DNA from: JAIBAI01 sp044238875
Lineage (GTDB): Bacteria; Bacteroidota; Bacteroidia; M30B66
NCBI GenBank assembly: GCA_044238875.1
Contig: JBIICM010000019.1
Location: forward strand, 1-21,987
Direction of reading: 5' to 3'
DNA length: 21,987 nt
The notes under the pieces: generated by a model
Databases searched by the model: none
What the model saw: the letters and a program-made list of their open reading frames with translations, nothing else
Told to the model about the DNA's origin: nothing
Part shown: piece by piece, positions 9,601 through 14,911 of the stretch
How the letters are laid out: the number at the start of each line of letters is the position of its first letter
How positions within the stretch are numbered: position 1 is the stretch's first letter
Made by a program: the position numbers and the translations under genes

Positions 9601-9815
9601 ACAAAGCGATACCAGACATCCTGCGAAGCTGCAGCTGCGCAGGTAGGTGAGTTGCCCGACAAAGTGCTGCCTGAAAAGGTGCCTGAAATTTCATTGCATA
9701 AATTACCGGGTGTGAGATTTATTGCAGTAGAACATTCATCATTGGCACCTGCAAAACGGCTTATTAAAACCATTAGAAAGGTGAAAGCAAAACCCCATTT
9801 ATTTTTATTTACCAT
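6651..9815 (-). CDS. Large secreted protein with five 132-residue repeats and T9SS sorting domain
   Basis: This 1054-residue protein has a signal peptide (about 1-24, ending FAGA). Residues 25-684 hold five tandem copies of one domain, each opening with N-(D/E)-x-C. Each contains a QD(I/V)W(Y/F) strand, GLNHGFE or its variant, and a (Y/F)(I/V/L)RVFN strand. The pattern resembles bacterial pre-peptidase C-terminal-like beta-sandwich domains. Residues 685-770 look Ig-like. Two related segments follow (about 776-836 and 838-899), each with GSW and YTFTP. A type A T9SS sorting domain (about 983-1054, VSPNPVHETFTI) ends the protein. It should be exported by Sec and anchored on or released from the surface by T9SS. 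No enzymatic motif was found, so adhesion or surface-layer roles are only guesses. The ATG at 9815 precedes a good signal peptide. Confidence 0.85.
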   Translation of the reverse strand: MVNKNKWGFAFTFLMVLISRFAGANDECSTAINLTPGNLCNEISGTFSGSTLSGNSPTCAAAASQDVWYRFVATEKTMGISLKAVGGLNHGFEVISGDCSGETVICVNNAGFGNTESFLGNNFTVGVTYYIRVFNANSLAVSLGFSICLQQFSSPTNDSCENAIGINAGLTCQQVLGSFAGSGMFNPKPNCFVNALQDIWYKFTATDSTMSISLGASSGLNHGFELVRGSCSGEVVNCVNSGASGNSEFLIGNNFVIGEQYYIRVFNAGAGVSTASFEICVRSYPAPLNDACNTATTLTPGVACLNTSNSLSGSDLDVPLPSCAGQASQDIWFKFTANDKTMSIALASSIGLNHGFEIYRENCSGELISCTNDNSSGIGEFYISSNFIEGATYYIRVFNVNPAYFTGSVNICVQYYPSPANENCSGATEIFPNEACQNISIRFAGSNIQNPRPSCANSASQDIWFRFTATQKQMSITLSALRNLNHGFEIFSDSCAGALLACVNDNTSGVAETYLNKIFIPGKTYFVRVFNASTVLNNDAFSICVQQLTPPLNDLCEQARIIVPQAVCTNVSAGFRGSSVERSAPLCAANAGQDVWFSFKASDSTMNVNLSAITGLNHGFEIFSGGCQGNSAVCVNNNGSGAVELFKGKIFIPGETYLLRVFNANPTLSQLSFNLCVFGAIQPCIATVEITADDSSVCEKTAVTFSASNVNGGPFPDFQWKKNGQTVGTNSSSFILENPSEGDKISCVMISSDPCANPASVASDTITLSVEDAIVPSFTTPGPFCEGTEFSLPSESGNGIKGSWTPEINVSESTTYTFTPAENVCADKAAVTVIIEDKVTPQFSLNAPVCRGTGLTLPSTSLNNITGSWQPAPNDTVSANYTFTPQQGQCASEATIGITILTVDTGITFDGNAIVSAAQAATFQWVNCNDNFAIIEGEIDSALQIIANGSYAVIVNQSGCIDTSSCVLISTVSLDDKTANLFDVSPNPVHETFTITASEHAVTDTYQIFSSTGSLILSGRLTGKSTSIASVDLKSGIYFIVFNQHPKPYKLIKL
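7764..9743 (-). repeat. Five tandem 396-bp (132-codon) repeats inside the secreted-protein gene
   Basis: Copies run 9743-9348, 9347-8952, 8951-8556, 8555-8160 and 8159-7764. The period is exactly 132 codons. In each copy six cysteines stand at the same offsets: copy 1 has C28, C40, C59, C99, C106 and C148, and each later copy has the same set shifted by 132. All 30 cysteines are present and no insertion or deletion is needed to align the copies, although other residues differ considerably. Six in-register cysteines suggest up to three disulfides per domain. Confidence 0.92.
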
Positions 9816-9949
9816 GATCCGATTAGTATGAATTTTACGGCAATATTAAATCAAATTAATCAATTAGCCGGATGCTTCAGGTAAAATTCGAGCATTTTTA
9901 AAGTGTCCGGATTGTTAAACGTAATCTATACGAATAGCTAAGATTTAGT

Positions 9950-9963
9950 GCGCCCTTAGGCGC
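9950..9963. other. Small hairpin in the divergent intergenic region
   Basis: The sequence GCGCC-CTTA-GGCGC is a perfect 5-bp stem with a 4-nt loop. It lies between the divergent starts at 9815 (minus) and 10056 (plus). No T-tract follows, so a terminator is unlikely. It could be an operator or a 5'-UTR hairpin of the plus-strand gene. The rest of the 240-nt region is AT-rich, and I could not fix a convincing promoter in it. Confidence 0.3.
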
Positions 9964-10055
9964 GGTAAACATATTTTACTGTAAGAATCATTTTCAAACC
10001 CAATGAACATACCAGGGAGGTAATTGTTCTTTGATGAATTTGCTTTTCATTCGAT

Positions 10056-10514
10056 ATGGCCGTTCATACTTTCAAAGTTACCCAAAAGCTTAATGCCTCA
10101 ATAGAAACTGTTTGGGATTTTATGTCTTCTCCCCAAAATTTGCGGCAAATAACTCCACCTGAAATGGGTTTTGAGATACAGTCGAAAGACCTTTCGCCAA
10201 AAATTTACCGCGGCATGATGATTCAGTATAAGGTGCGTCCGCTTATGGGTATCCCGGTTACCTGGCTAACTGAGATTACACATGTTGAGCAGGGCGTTTA
10301 TTTTGTTGATGAACAGCGCGTGGGGCCTTACGCTCTCTGGCATCATGAACATCATCTTGAATCCCTCGGCCAACAAACCCTGATGACTGATCTGATTCAT
10401 TATCAAATTCCGATGGGGCCATTAGGTGATTTGATGAACATCTTATTCATCCGAAAAAAACTTCAGGGTATTTTTGATTACCGGTTTAAATTTCTTGAGC
10501 GCAAGTATCCGTAA
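10056..10514 (+). CDS. SRPBCC-fold (START-like) protein
   Basis: This 152-residue cytosolic protein belongs to the polyketide-cyclase/CoxG-like branch of the SRPBCC superfamily, a helix-grip fold that binds hydrophobic ligands. Visible signs are the opening strand and helix (LNASIETVWDFMSSPQNL), a central VDEQRVGPYALWHHEH segment typical of these proteins, and a C-terminal helix RKKLQGIFDYRFKFLE. There is no signal peptide. It stands alone on the plus strand, divergent from the repeat protein and followed by a gene remnant, so context does not suggest a ligand. The ATG at 10056 gives the normal family N-terminus. Confidence 0.85.
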   Translation: MAVHTFKVTQKLNASIETVWDFMSSPQNLRQITPPEMGFEIQSKDLSPKIYRGMMIQYKVRPLMGIPVTWLTEITHVEQGVYFVDEQRVGPYALWHHEHHLESLGQQTLMTDLIHYQIPMGPLGDLMNILFIRKKLQGIFDYRFKFLERKYP

Positions 10515-10531
10515 CATTCAAATTTCGTCAT

Positions 10532-10546
10532 TGCCCATTTCGGGCA
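10532..10546 (+). terminator. Possible weak terminator after the SRPBCC gene
   Basis: A stem TGCCC / GGGCA with a 5-nt loop begins 17 nt after the stop codon. A further outer TTTC/GAAA pairing is possible. A run of six T follows only about 14 nt later, so the fit to an intrinsic terminator is poor. Confidence 0.3.
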
Positions 10547-10584
10547 TTTGAAACAACAGTTTTTTATGGTCTGATTTTCATTAA

Positions 10585-10848
10585 CCCCTCTGCAATTTTT
10601 GTAATCAACTGAACAAACAGGAAAATTTCGACAAAAGTTATCAGGCCAAATTCGGTGAGGTTGAAACATTAAACCAATCGGTACAAGTAGCCAATAGCCT
10701 CTTTAACTCAGCCAGGGCTGATTATGCCGAAGTACTGCTAACCCAGCGCGATGCACTTGAGGCAAAACTTGAGCTCACTGAGCTTAAAATGAAACAGCTG
10801 AGTGCGCGGGTAAATATTTACAGGGCACTCGGCGGTGGCTGGCGTTGA
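10585..10848 (+). pseudogene. 5'-truncated remnant of a TolC/CusC-type efflux outer-membrane protein
   Basis: An open frame of 87 codons runs from just after an in-frame TAA (10582-10584) to TGA (10846-10848) with no usable start codon at its beginning. From about 10609 it translates as the last helical hairpin of a NodT/CusC-family outer-membrane efflux protein. It shows YAEVLLTQRDALEAKLEL, then KQLSARVNIYRALGGGW, the standard C-terminus of the family. The roughly 380 upstream residues are missing, as are the membrane-fusion and RND pump genes that normally sit beside it. The coding stretch has no internal stop, which suggests recent truncation. About 24 residues at its 5' end do not look like the family. 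I infer a deletion scar left after loss of an efflux operon. Confidence 0.75.
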
Positions 10849-10898
10849 ATTATTTTCAGAATGAAATGAGGTGAACAGTATTTGTTCAACCTGAATTT

Positions 10899-12029
10899 AT
10901 GCTATTATTGAGTAAAAAATTCGGTTTGATCAGGTTTGCACTATTTCTGTTTCTCTGTATATCAGCGCAAGCTGCAAGGGCAGTATGCCTTTACGACAGC
11001 TCCGGCAATACTTCGCGTAAGGCCTTTTTTGTAAAGGCTTATGCTGATGTTTTTTATGCCTTTGACTTTAATGAACCTGCAGGTCAGACAAGGCTTAATT
11101 TTCTAAGCAATTACAACCGACACAACGAAGTAAATTTAAACTGGGGCTTTATTCATACAGGTATTGAAAACGCTCGCTACAGGGCCAATGTCGCCTTGCA
11201 GGCAGGTAGCTTTGTTACGGATAATTACGCAGCAGAACCGGCCATCATGCGCAACATTTATCAGGCAAATGCCGGATTTTCGATCGACCGCAATGGCAAA
11301 TACTGGATTGATGCGGGCATATTTCCTTCGCATATCGGTTTTGAAAGTACCAACTCATTTGAAAACAGTACCCTCTCGAGATCATTTGTGGCCGAAACAA
11401 CACCTTATTACCTGTCGGGTGTGAAGTTGAGCGGACTGCCCGATTCAAACTGGTCGTGGCAAATTATTCTGTGTAACGGATGGCAGCGCATGCAAAGAAT
11501 TTCAGGAAACTCAATGCTTTCAGCAGGAACAAAGCTTGCCTACAAAACTACCACTGGTTTTTCATTGAACTGGAGCACCTTTGTTGGCACCGACGACCCT
11601 GACAGTACACGCAGGATGAGGTACTTCAATAATTTTTACGGAAACTTCACCCTTGGTAATAAAACAGAACTGATTGCAGGGTTTGATTTCGGCCTGCAGC
11701 AAAGAAAGAAGTTAAGCGCCATGTATCATTGCTGGTTTTCGCCGGTGCTGATTTTGAAATACAAGATCTCTGAAAAATTAGCGGCTACAGCCAGAGCTGA
11801 ATATTTTAACGATGCAAATGGCATTATTTTGCCCCTGTTTGAAAAACCCCGATTTAATGCCCGCAGCGCATCACTTAATATCGATTTTAACCATTCAGAA
11901 AATATGCTCCTGAGGTTTGAATGCAGGTGGATGAACAGCAGCTACAAATTGTTTACCCGGCAAGACCAGACAGTGCGCGATAACCTTTGTTTACTCGGCT
12001 CAATTGCAGTGCAATTTGGCGACAAATAA
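10899..12029 (+). CDS. Outer-membrane beta-barrel porin, BBP2-like
   Basis: This 376-residue protein has a signal peptide (about 1-28, LFLFLCISAQAARA) followed by alternating amphipathic strands. The segments AYADVFYAFDFN, NYNRHNEVNLNWGF and YWIDAGIFPSHIGFES match the putative beta-barrel porin-2 family found in Bacteroidota. Aromatic residues near strand ends and a C-terminal strand LLGSIAVQFGDK fit an outer-membrane barrel. It probably allows diffusion of small solutes, and the substrate is unknown. The stop lies 8 nt before the xseA start, so the genes may be co-transcribed although functionally unrelated. Confidence 0.8.
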   Translation: MLLLSKKFGLIRFALFLFLCISAQAARAVCLYDSSGNTSRKAFFVKAYADVFYAFDFNEPAGQTRLNFLSNYNRHNEVNLNWGFIHTGIENARYRANVALQAGSFVTDNYAAEPAIMRNIYQANAGFSIDRNGKYWIDAGIFPSHIGFESTNSFENSTLSRSFVAETTPYYLSGVKLSGLPDSNWSWQIILCNGWQRMQRISGNSMLSAGTKLAYKTTTGFSLNWSTFVGTDDPDSTRRMRYFNNFYGNFTLGNKTELIAGFDFGLQQRKKLSAMYHCWFSPVLILKYKISEKLAATARAEYFNDANGIILPLFEKPRFNARSASLNIDFNHSENMLLRFECRWMNSSYKLFTRQDQTVRDNLCLLGSIAVQFGDK

Positions 12030-12037
12030 ATCAGAAA

Positions 12038-13378
12038 ATGTCAGAAACCATCGCAGGCCGTAAGGTTTTCTCCTTAAGTGAGGTTGGCATGAGCATTCAG
12101 CGCACGCTGAAAGAACGCTATTCAAGCAGATTCTGGGTGCGTGCTGAATTGCACAAGCTCAACTACTATTCACATTCGGGGCATGCATACCCTGAACTGG
12201 TCGAAAAATCTGAAGGTAAAATCATAGCACAGTTCAGATCGCTCATCTGGAAAAGTGATTATGACCGCATCAATACCGCATTTATCAAAATGCTGAAAGA
12301 ACCTTTGCGTGAAGGAATTACAATATTATTCGAAGCCTCCGTTCAATATGATCCCCTCTATGATCTCAGTTTGCGCATTTATGATATTGATCCTTCATAC
12401 GCCCTTGGAGAGCTTGAACGCGAAAGGGTTGAGAACCTTGAACGATTAAAAAAGGAAGGAATCTTCGGAAAAAACAAACTGATACCGTTTCCACTGATAC
12501 CGCAACGGCTCGCTGTAATTTCAGTAGAAACAAGCAAGGGCTATGCTGATTTTCTAAAGGTAATTGACCAGAATCCATGGGGGTACAAATATTTCCACTT
12601 TCTTTTCCCAGCTCTGTTGCAGGGTGAGAAGGCTGCAGGTTCTATTATGGCAGCATTTGAAAAAATCAGCCGTGTAAAAAACCATTTCGACCTTGTACTG
12701 ATCATCCGCGGCGGCGGTGGTGATATCGGCCTGTCATGCTACAATAATTATGAACTTGCAAAAACCATTGCCATGTTTCCGCTTCCGGTGCTGGCCGGTG
12801 TTGGACACGCCACCAATGAAACAATTTCAGAACTGGTTTCATACCGCCACTTTATTACGCCTACTGAGGCTGCTACGTTTTTATTGCAATCATTCCACAA
12901 CGTATCTGTTCCGCTGCAAAAAGCCGAAACGTATATTTCACAATTCCTGCCTGCTTTTGTAAGGCAGCAGCAACAACAGCTCATTGGCTTGACACGTTAT
13001 TTCGCCATGTCGGTAAAGAATTGTTTGCAAGAACAGCAGCAAATCACCTCGCAGGCGCCGTTGCGCATTCAAACAGCCATGAAATCAGGCAACAGGGCTT
13101 CAATTCAGGAGCTGGAATCACTTAAATTTCGGATCAATAATTCGGCTCTTGGTGCCATAAAAAATCAGGTACAGCAATTGACTGCTTTCGAAAAACAAAC
13201 CAATATGCTTGACCCGGAATTGATTCTTAAACGGGGATTTTCAATCACCCTTTACAAGGGAAAAGCACTGAATAATGCCGAAAATGTTGAACCTGGCGAT
13301 CAAATAGAAACTATATTGTTCAGGGGGCGCATAAAAAGCCGCATTGAACCCCATTCAAAAACCAAAAGTGATGAGTAA
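12038..13378 (+). CDS. xseA: Exodeoxyribonuclease VII large subunit
   Basis: This is the 446-residue catalytic subunit of exonuclease VII, which degrades single-stranded DNA to short oligonucleotides from both ends in repair. An N-terminal OB-fold domain (about 10-115, RFWVRAELHKLNYY) is followed by the conserved catalytic region: VISVETSKGYADFL (160-173), IIRGGGGDIGL (222-232), GVGHATNETI (254-263) and TPTEAA (274-279). A coiled-coil segment for XseB binding lies at about 300-400, and the C-terminus has LKRGFSI. A longer frame begins at TTG (11987) inside the porin gene. The ATG at 12038 is preferred because it lies just after the porin stop and gives the normal N-terminus. It overlaps xseB. 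Confidence 0.95.
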   Translation: MSETIAGRKVFSLSEVGMSIQRTLKERYSSRFWVRAELHKLNYYSHSGHAYPELVEKSEGKIIAQFRSLIWKSDYDRINTAFIKMLKEPLREGITILFEASVQYDPLYDLSLRIYDIDPSYALGELERERVENLERLKKEGIFGKNKLIPFPLIPQRLAVISVETSKGYADFLKVIDQNPWGYKYFHFLFPALLQGEKAAGSIMAAFEKISRVKNHFDLVLIIRGGGGDIGLSCYNNYELAKTIAMFPLPVLAGVGHATNETISELVSYRHFITPTEAATFLLQSFHNVSVPLQKAETYISQFLPAFVRQQQQQLIGLTRYFAMSVKNCLQEQQQITSQAPLRIQTAMKSGNRASIQELESLKFRINNSALGAIKNQVQQLTAFEKQTNMLDPELILKRGFSITLYKGKALNNAENVEPGDQIETILFRGRIKSRIEPHSKTKSDE

Positions 13379-13592
13379 AAACAACGGATATCAGGCATCG
13401 CTGGATGAATTGCAGGATATTATACAAGCCATGGAATCAGGTAAAATACCTGTTGACCAATTGTCGGAGAAGGTTAAGCGGGCTGTAGCGCTGATCAGGG
13501 TTTGCCGCACAGTTCTCTCGAATACAGAAGAGGATGTAAAACAGATTTTATCAGAACTGGAGGCTGAAAAGAACGGAACAGCGCAGGAATGA
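13371..13592 (+). CDS. xseB: Exodeoxyribonuclease VII small subunit
   Basis: This 73-residue helical protein is the accessory subunit of exonuclease VII. The segment LDELQDIIQAMESGKIPVDQL is the family signature, and a second helix with TEEDVKQIL follows. The start is the ATG at 13371 within ATGAGTAA, which overlaps the xseA stop by 8 nt. A longer frame opens at TTG (13344) but runs into xseA. The overlap suggests coupled translation of the two subunits. The gene ends exactly where an opposite-strand Rpn-family remnant begins. Confidence 0.92.
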   Translation: MSKNNGYQASLDELQDIIQAMESGKIPVDQLSEKVKRAVALIRVCRTVLSNTEEDVKQILSELEAEKNGTAQE

Positions 13593-13661
13593 AAATGCCT
13601 CCTCTCCAAAAATCTTCTTAAAACCGAAGTCAGTAAAGGGGTTTACATATTTAGCCTTCAT
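13593..13661 (-). pseudogene. N-terminal remnant of an Rpn-family PD-(D/E)XK nuclease/transposase
   Basis: Starting at ATG (13659-13661) and reading left, the frame gives 23 codons containing KYVNPFTDFGFKKIFGEE. This matches the conserved N-terminus of Rpn-family recombination-promoting nucleases / putative PD-(D/E)XK transposases (PDDEXK_2), which are abundant in Bacteroidota. After residue 23 it runs into the antisense of xseB. There it reads unrelated residues and stops at 13551-13553. The nuclease core, normally some 270 further residues, is absent. I infer that a full gene once lay here and everything after codon 23 was lost, leaving the junction at the xseB stop. Confidence 0.75.
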
Positions 13662-13690
13662 GTGCTGCTTTGCCCGTTTTTAATATAACT

Positions 13691-13798
13691 CTAAGTTAGC
13701 AATATTTTCCCATTGCAGTGGCTCGTGGCCCTAATACCAAGTTTCCAACTCACCACCAAATGATCATTCTGCACTACGGCATCGTTCCTTGACAGCAT
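13691..13798 (-). other. 35-codon open frame of doubtful coding status, upstream of the Rpn remnant
   Basis: A frame with ATG (13796-13798) and TAG (13691-13693) contains LVVSWKLGIRATSHCNG. It lies just upstream of the Rpn start, on the same strand. The open frame continues beyond the ATG towards the HEPN gene. It could be a true micro-peptide, a leader associated with Rpn genes, or chance reading of a repetitive element. I favour the repetitive element because short sub-repeats lie directly beside it. Confidence 0.3.
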
Positions 13799-13800
13799 AT

Positions 13801-13839
13801 CGCTGGTGTTGACGGTCGCTGAATGGCTATTCGGTGTTA
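13801..13839. repeat. Degenerate 39-bp direct repeat, left copy
   Basis: This stretch aligns without gaps to 14803-14841, with 29 of 39 bases identical. The shared core is GTCGC-N-GAATGGCT-N-TT. The two copies bracket the HEPN-MNT gene pair at a distance of about 1.0 kb. They may be parts of a repeat family or the scars of an inserted module. Confidence 0.6.
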
Positions 13840-13898
13840 CGGCATTGCGTTGGTTGTAGCATCGTTCTGTATGGCATTGCGGCGCTGCGGCTAAAAAA

Positions 13899-14282
13899 TC
13901 AAACCTGATTCTTTAGCCAGATTTCCGCTTTAGAAATAAAATCTCGGGCTCTGGTAAGACATTGCTGCGCCTCTTCCCGACTGATTTCAGTGTATAGGTC
14001 ATAATCTCCTGTTTGCCTTTTTTGAAAACAATAGATGACAGATTCCTGCAATTCAAGTTCAAAAAGACCTGTTTTTACGAAATGAAATGCGAATTGTTGA
14101 ATAGATCCGCTATGTGATTTCACTGTTATCTCTTTATACAACAGCAAGGCGGTTACCGCATCAAATATAGCGTAGTATGAGCGATTAACCGAAGCATCAA
14201 AAAAAATATTATCTAAATTCAGCTGAGCACTCTCCAAACAATCGTTCGCCTTTTCAAGCAACCTTGTAATTTCAGGTTTCAC
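13899..14282 (-). CDS. HEPN-domain protein, likely toxin or partner of the MNT protein
   Basis: This 127-residue all-helical HEPN protein is of the UPF0332 type. HEPN proteins paired with minimal nucleotidyltransferases often act as RNase toxins. Family marks are the first helix KANDCLESAQLNL, the NRSYYAIFDAVTALLL core (33-48), and RQTGDYD (89-95). The usual catalytic R-x4-6-H motif is not present. R89 is followed after four residues by Y94 instead of histidine, as seen in this branch, so RNase activity cannot be assumed. The start is GTG (14282) within GTGA, overlapping the MNT stop by 4 nt. Alternatively it is only a substrate-binding or regulatory partner of the nucleotidyltransferase. Confidence 0.82.
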   Translation of the reverse strand: MKPEITRLLEKANDCLESAQLNLDNIFFDASVNRSYYAIFDAVTALLLYKEITVKSHSGSIQQFAFHFVKTGLFELELQESVIYCFQKRQTGDYDLYTEISREEAQQCLTRARDFISKAEIWLKNQV

Positions 14283-14602
14283 AGGCGTATACCCTCAGTC
14301 TGAATAATTTTCAGGACGCCTTCTTTCTGAATTCTGAGGTCTTTTTCTGATTTTATAAGCAGGCTGACCAGAACTCCGGTTTCAAGCAGAAACCCTGAAA
14401 GCAGCGGTAGTAACCCCTGGTAATCGTCTTCACCGGAAGAGTTTTTAAGAACGAGCAGTAAATCGAGATCAGAATCCTGACGGGCCTGTTTGCTAGCATA
14501 AGAGCCAAATAAGGTCAGTCCTGAAAAGCGATCGCCAAAATGCTTTTCCAGTTGAATTTTAAAGTCTTCAAGCTGACGGGGTACCAATGCAGGTAAACTC
14601 AT
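14279..14602 (-). CDS. Minimal nucleotidyltransferase (MNT), likely antitoxin of the HEPN protein
   Basis: This 107-residue protein is a stand-alone nucleotidyltransferase of the polymerase-beta fold. The signature GSYASKQARQDSDLD spans residues 33-47. D45 and D47 are the probable metal-binding pair and the GS motif binds the nucleotide. In characterised pairs (MntA-HepT) the MNT protein silences the HEPN partner by AMPylating a tyrosine, here perhaps Y94. That mechanism is inferred. A third acidic ligand on the later strand (VLVSLLI) is not evident. The ATG at 14602 is followed by the normal family N-terminus. The gene precedes and overlaps the HEPN gene by 4 nt, the usual antitoxin-first layout. 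Confidence 0.85.
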   Translation of the reverse strand: MSLPALVPRQLEDFKIQLEKHFGDRFSGLTLFGSYASKQARQDSDLDLLLVLKNSSGEDDYQGLLPLLSGFLLETGVLVSLLIKSEKDLRIQKEGVLKIIQTEGIRL

Positions 14603-14747
14603 TGTAGCGTTTGGAAAAGCGAAAATAGCAAAAATTGAATTAGTCGCATGAAAAGTGCGTTGGCCTTGGGAATTGAGCGGGCCTCCCTTTTTGAGTCCTT
14701 TTTCGGGCCTGAAAAAGCACTTCCGCTTATCCGCTGAAGGCGGAGGT

Positions 14748-14766
14748 CCGGGGTGGAAAACCCCGG
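14748..14766. repeat. Strong GC-rich inverted repeat
   Basis: CCGGGG (14748-14753) and CCCCGG (14761-14766) form a perfect 6-bp stem around TGGAAAA. It has no T-tract on the plus strand. On the minus strand a TTTT lies in the loop, not after the stem, so it does not look like an intrinsic terminator. It may belong to an intergenic palindromic repeat family. Confidence 0.5.
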
Positions 14767-14802
14767 GCTAGCAGCAAATTTTTGGCTTACTATTAAAAAA
14801 TT

Positions 14803-14841
14803 CGTTGGTGCTAACCGTCGCCGAATGGCTGTTTGACGCTA
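14803..14841. repeat. Degenerate 39-bp direct repeat, right copy
   Basis: This is the partner of 13801-13839 in the same orientation, with 29 of 39 bases identical and no gaps. It lies between the HEPN-MNT pair and the end of nnr. Confidence 0.6.
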
Positions 14842-14911
14842 AAATGCCCCTCGTTATGGGCTGTAAACCCCTCTCCCCTGCCCCCTCAACCAGGTGATCA
14901 GGGACTGGGGC

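Larger units (their letters stand above)
10515..10898. other. 384-nt region without an intact gene
   Basis: The first 70 nt hold a weak hairpin and a T-run. Positions 10585-10848 hold the efflux-protein remnant. The last 50 nt form the upstream region of the porin gene and have no clear promoter motif. Confidence 0.7.
13593..13898. other. 306-nt region without an intact gene: Rpn remnant and short repeats
   Basis: The part next to xseB is the Rpn remnant. Beyond it lie a 35-codon frame, the left 39-bp repeat, and short duplicated words. GCATCGTTC occurs at 13779-13787 and 13859-13867. GGCATTGCG occurs at 13841-13849 and 13873-13881. No intrinsic terminator for xseB or for the converging HEPN gene was found. 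Confidence 0.65.
14603..14911. other. 309-nt region without a gene: hairpins and short repeats
   Basis: The stretch is dense in local symmetry. It holds CGCA / TGCG (14645-14659) and CGGGCCT twice in direct orientation (14678-14684, 14704-14710). It also holds CCGC / GCGG (14731-14743), the strong CCGGGG / CCCCGG hairpin, the right 39-bp repeat, and GC-rich pairings at 14846-14861 next to the nnr stop. On the minus strand the last of these reads GCCC-loop-GGGC followed by ATTTTAG, a weak candidate terminator for nnr. Part of the region must also hold the HEPN-MNT promoter, which I could not place. Confidence 0.55.

Noticed and set aside
9816..10055. TTAATTTG (minus strand, 9852-9859) as a -7 box for the repeat protein.
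   Set aside because: It deviates from TAnnTTTG at one position and no convincing -33 element lies at the right distance.
10478..10669. 63-codon minus-strand frame between the SRPBCC gene and the efflux remnant.
   Set aside because: It shows no recognisable features and overlaps both the SRPBCC 3' end and the plus-strand remnant, which has clear homology.
11987..12037. Seventeen-codon extension of xseA into the porin gene (TTG start).
   Set aside because: It would overlap the porin end in another frame. The ATG at 12038, 8 nt after the porin stop, fits the family start.
13391..13609. 72-codon minus-strand frame opposite xseB.
   Set aside because: It begins at TTG and is a shadow of xseB. 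It is in a different frame from the Rpn remnant.
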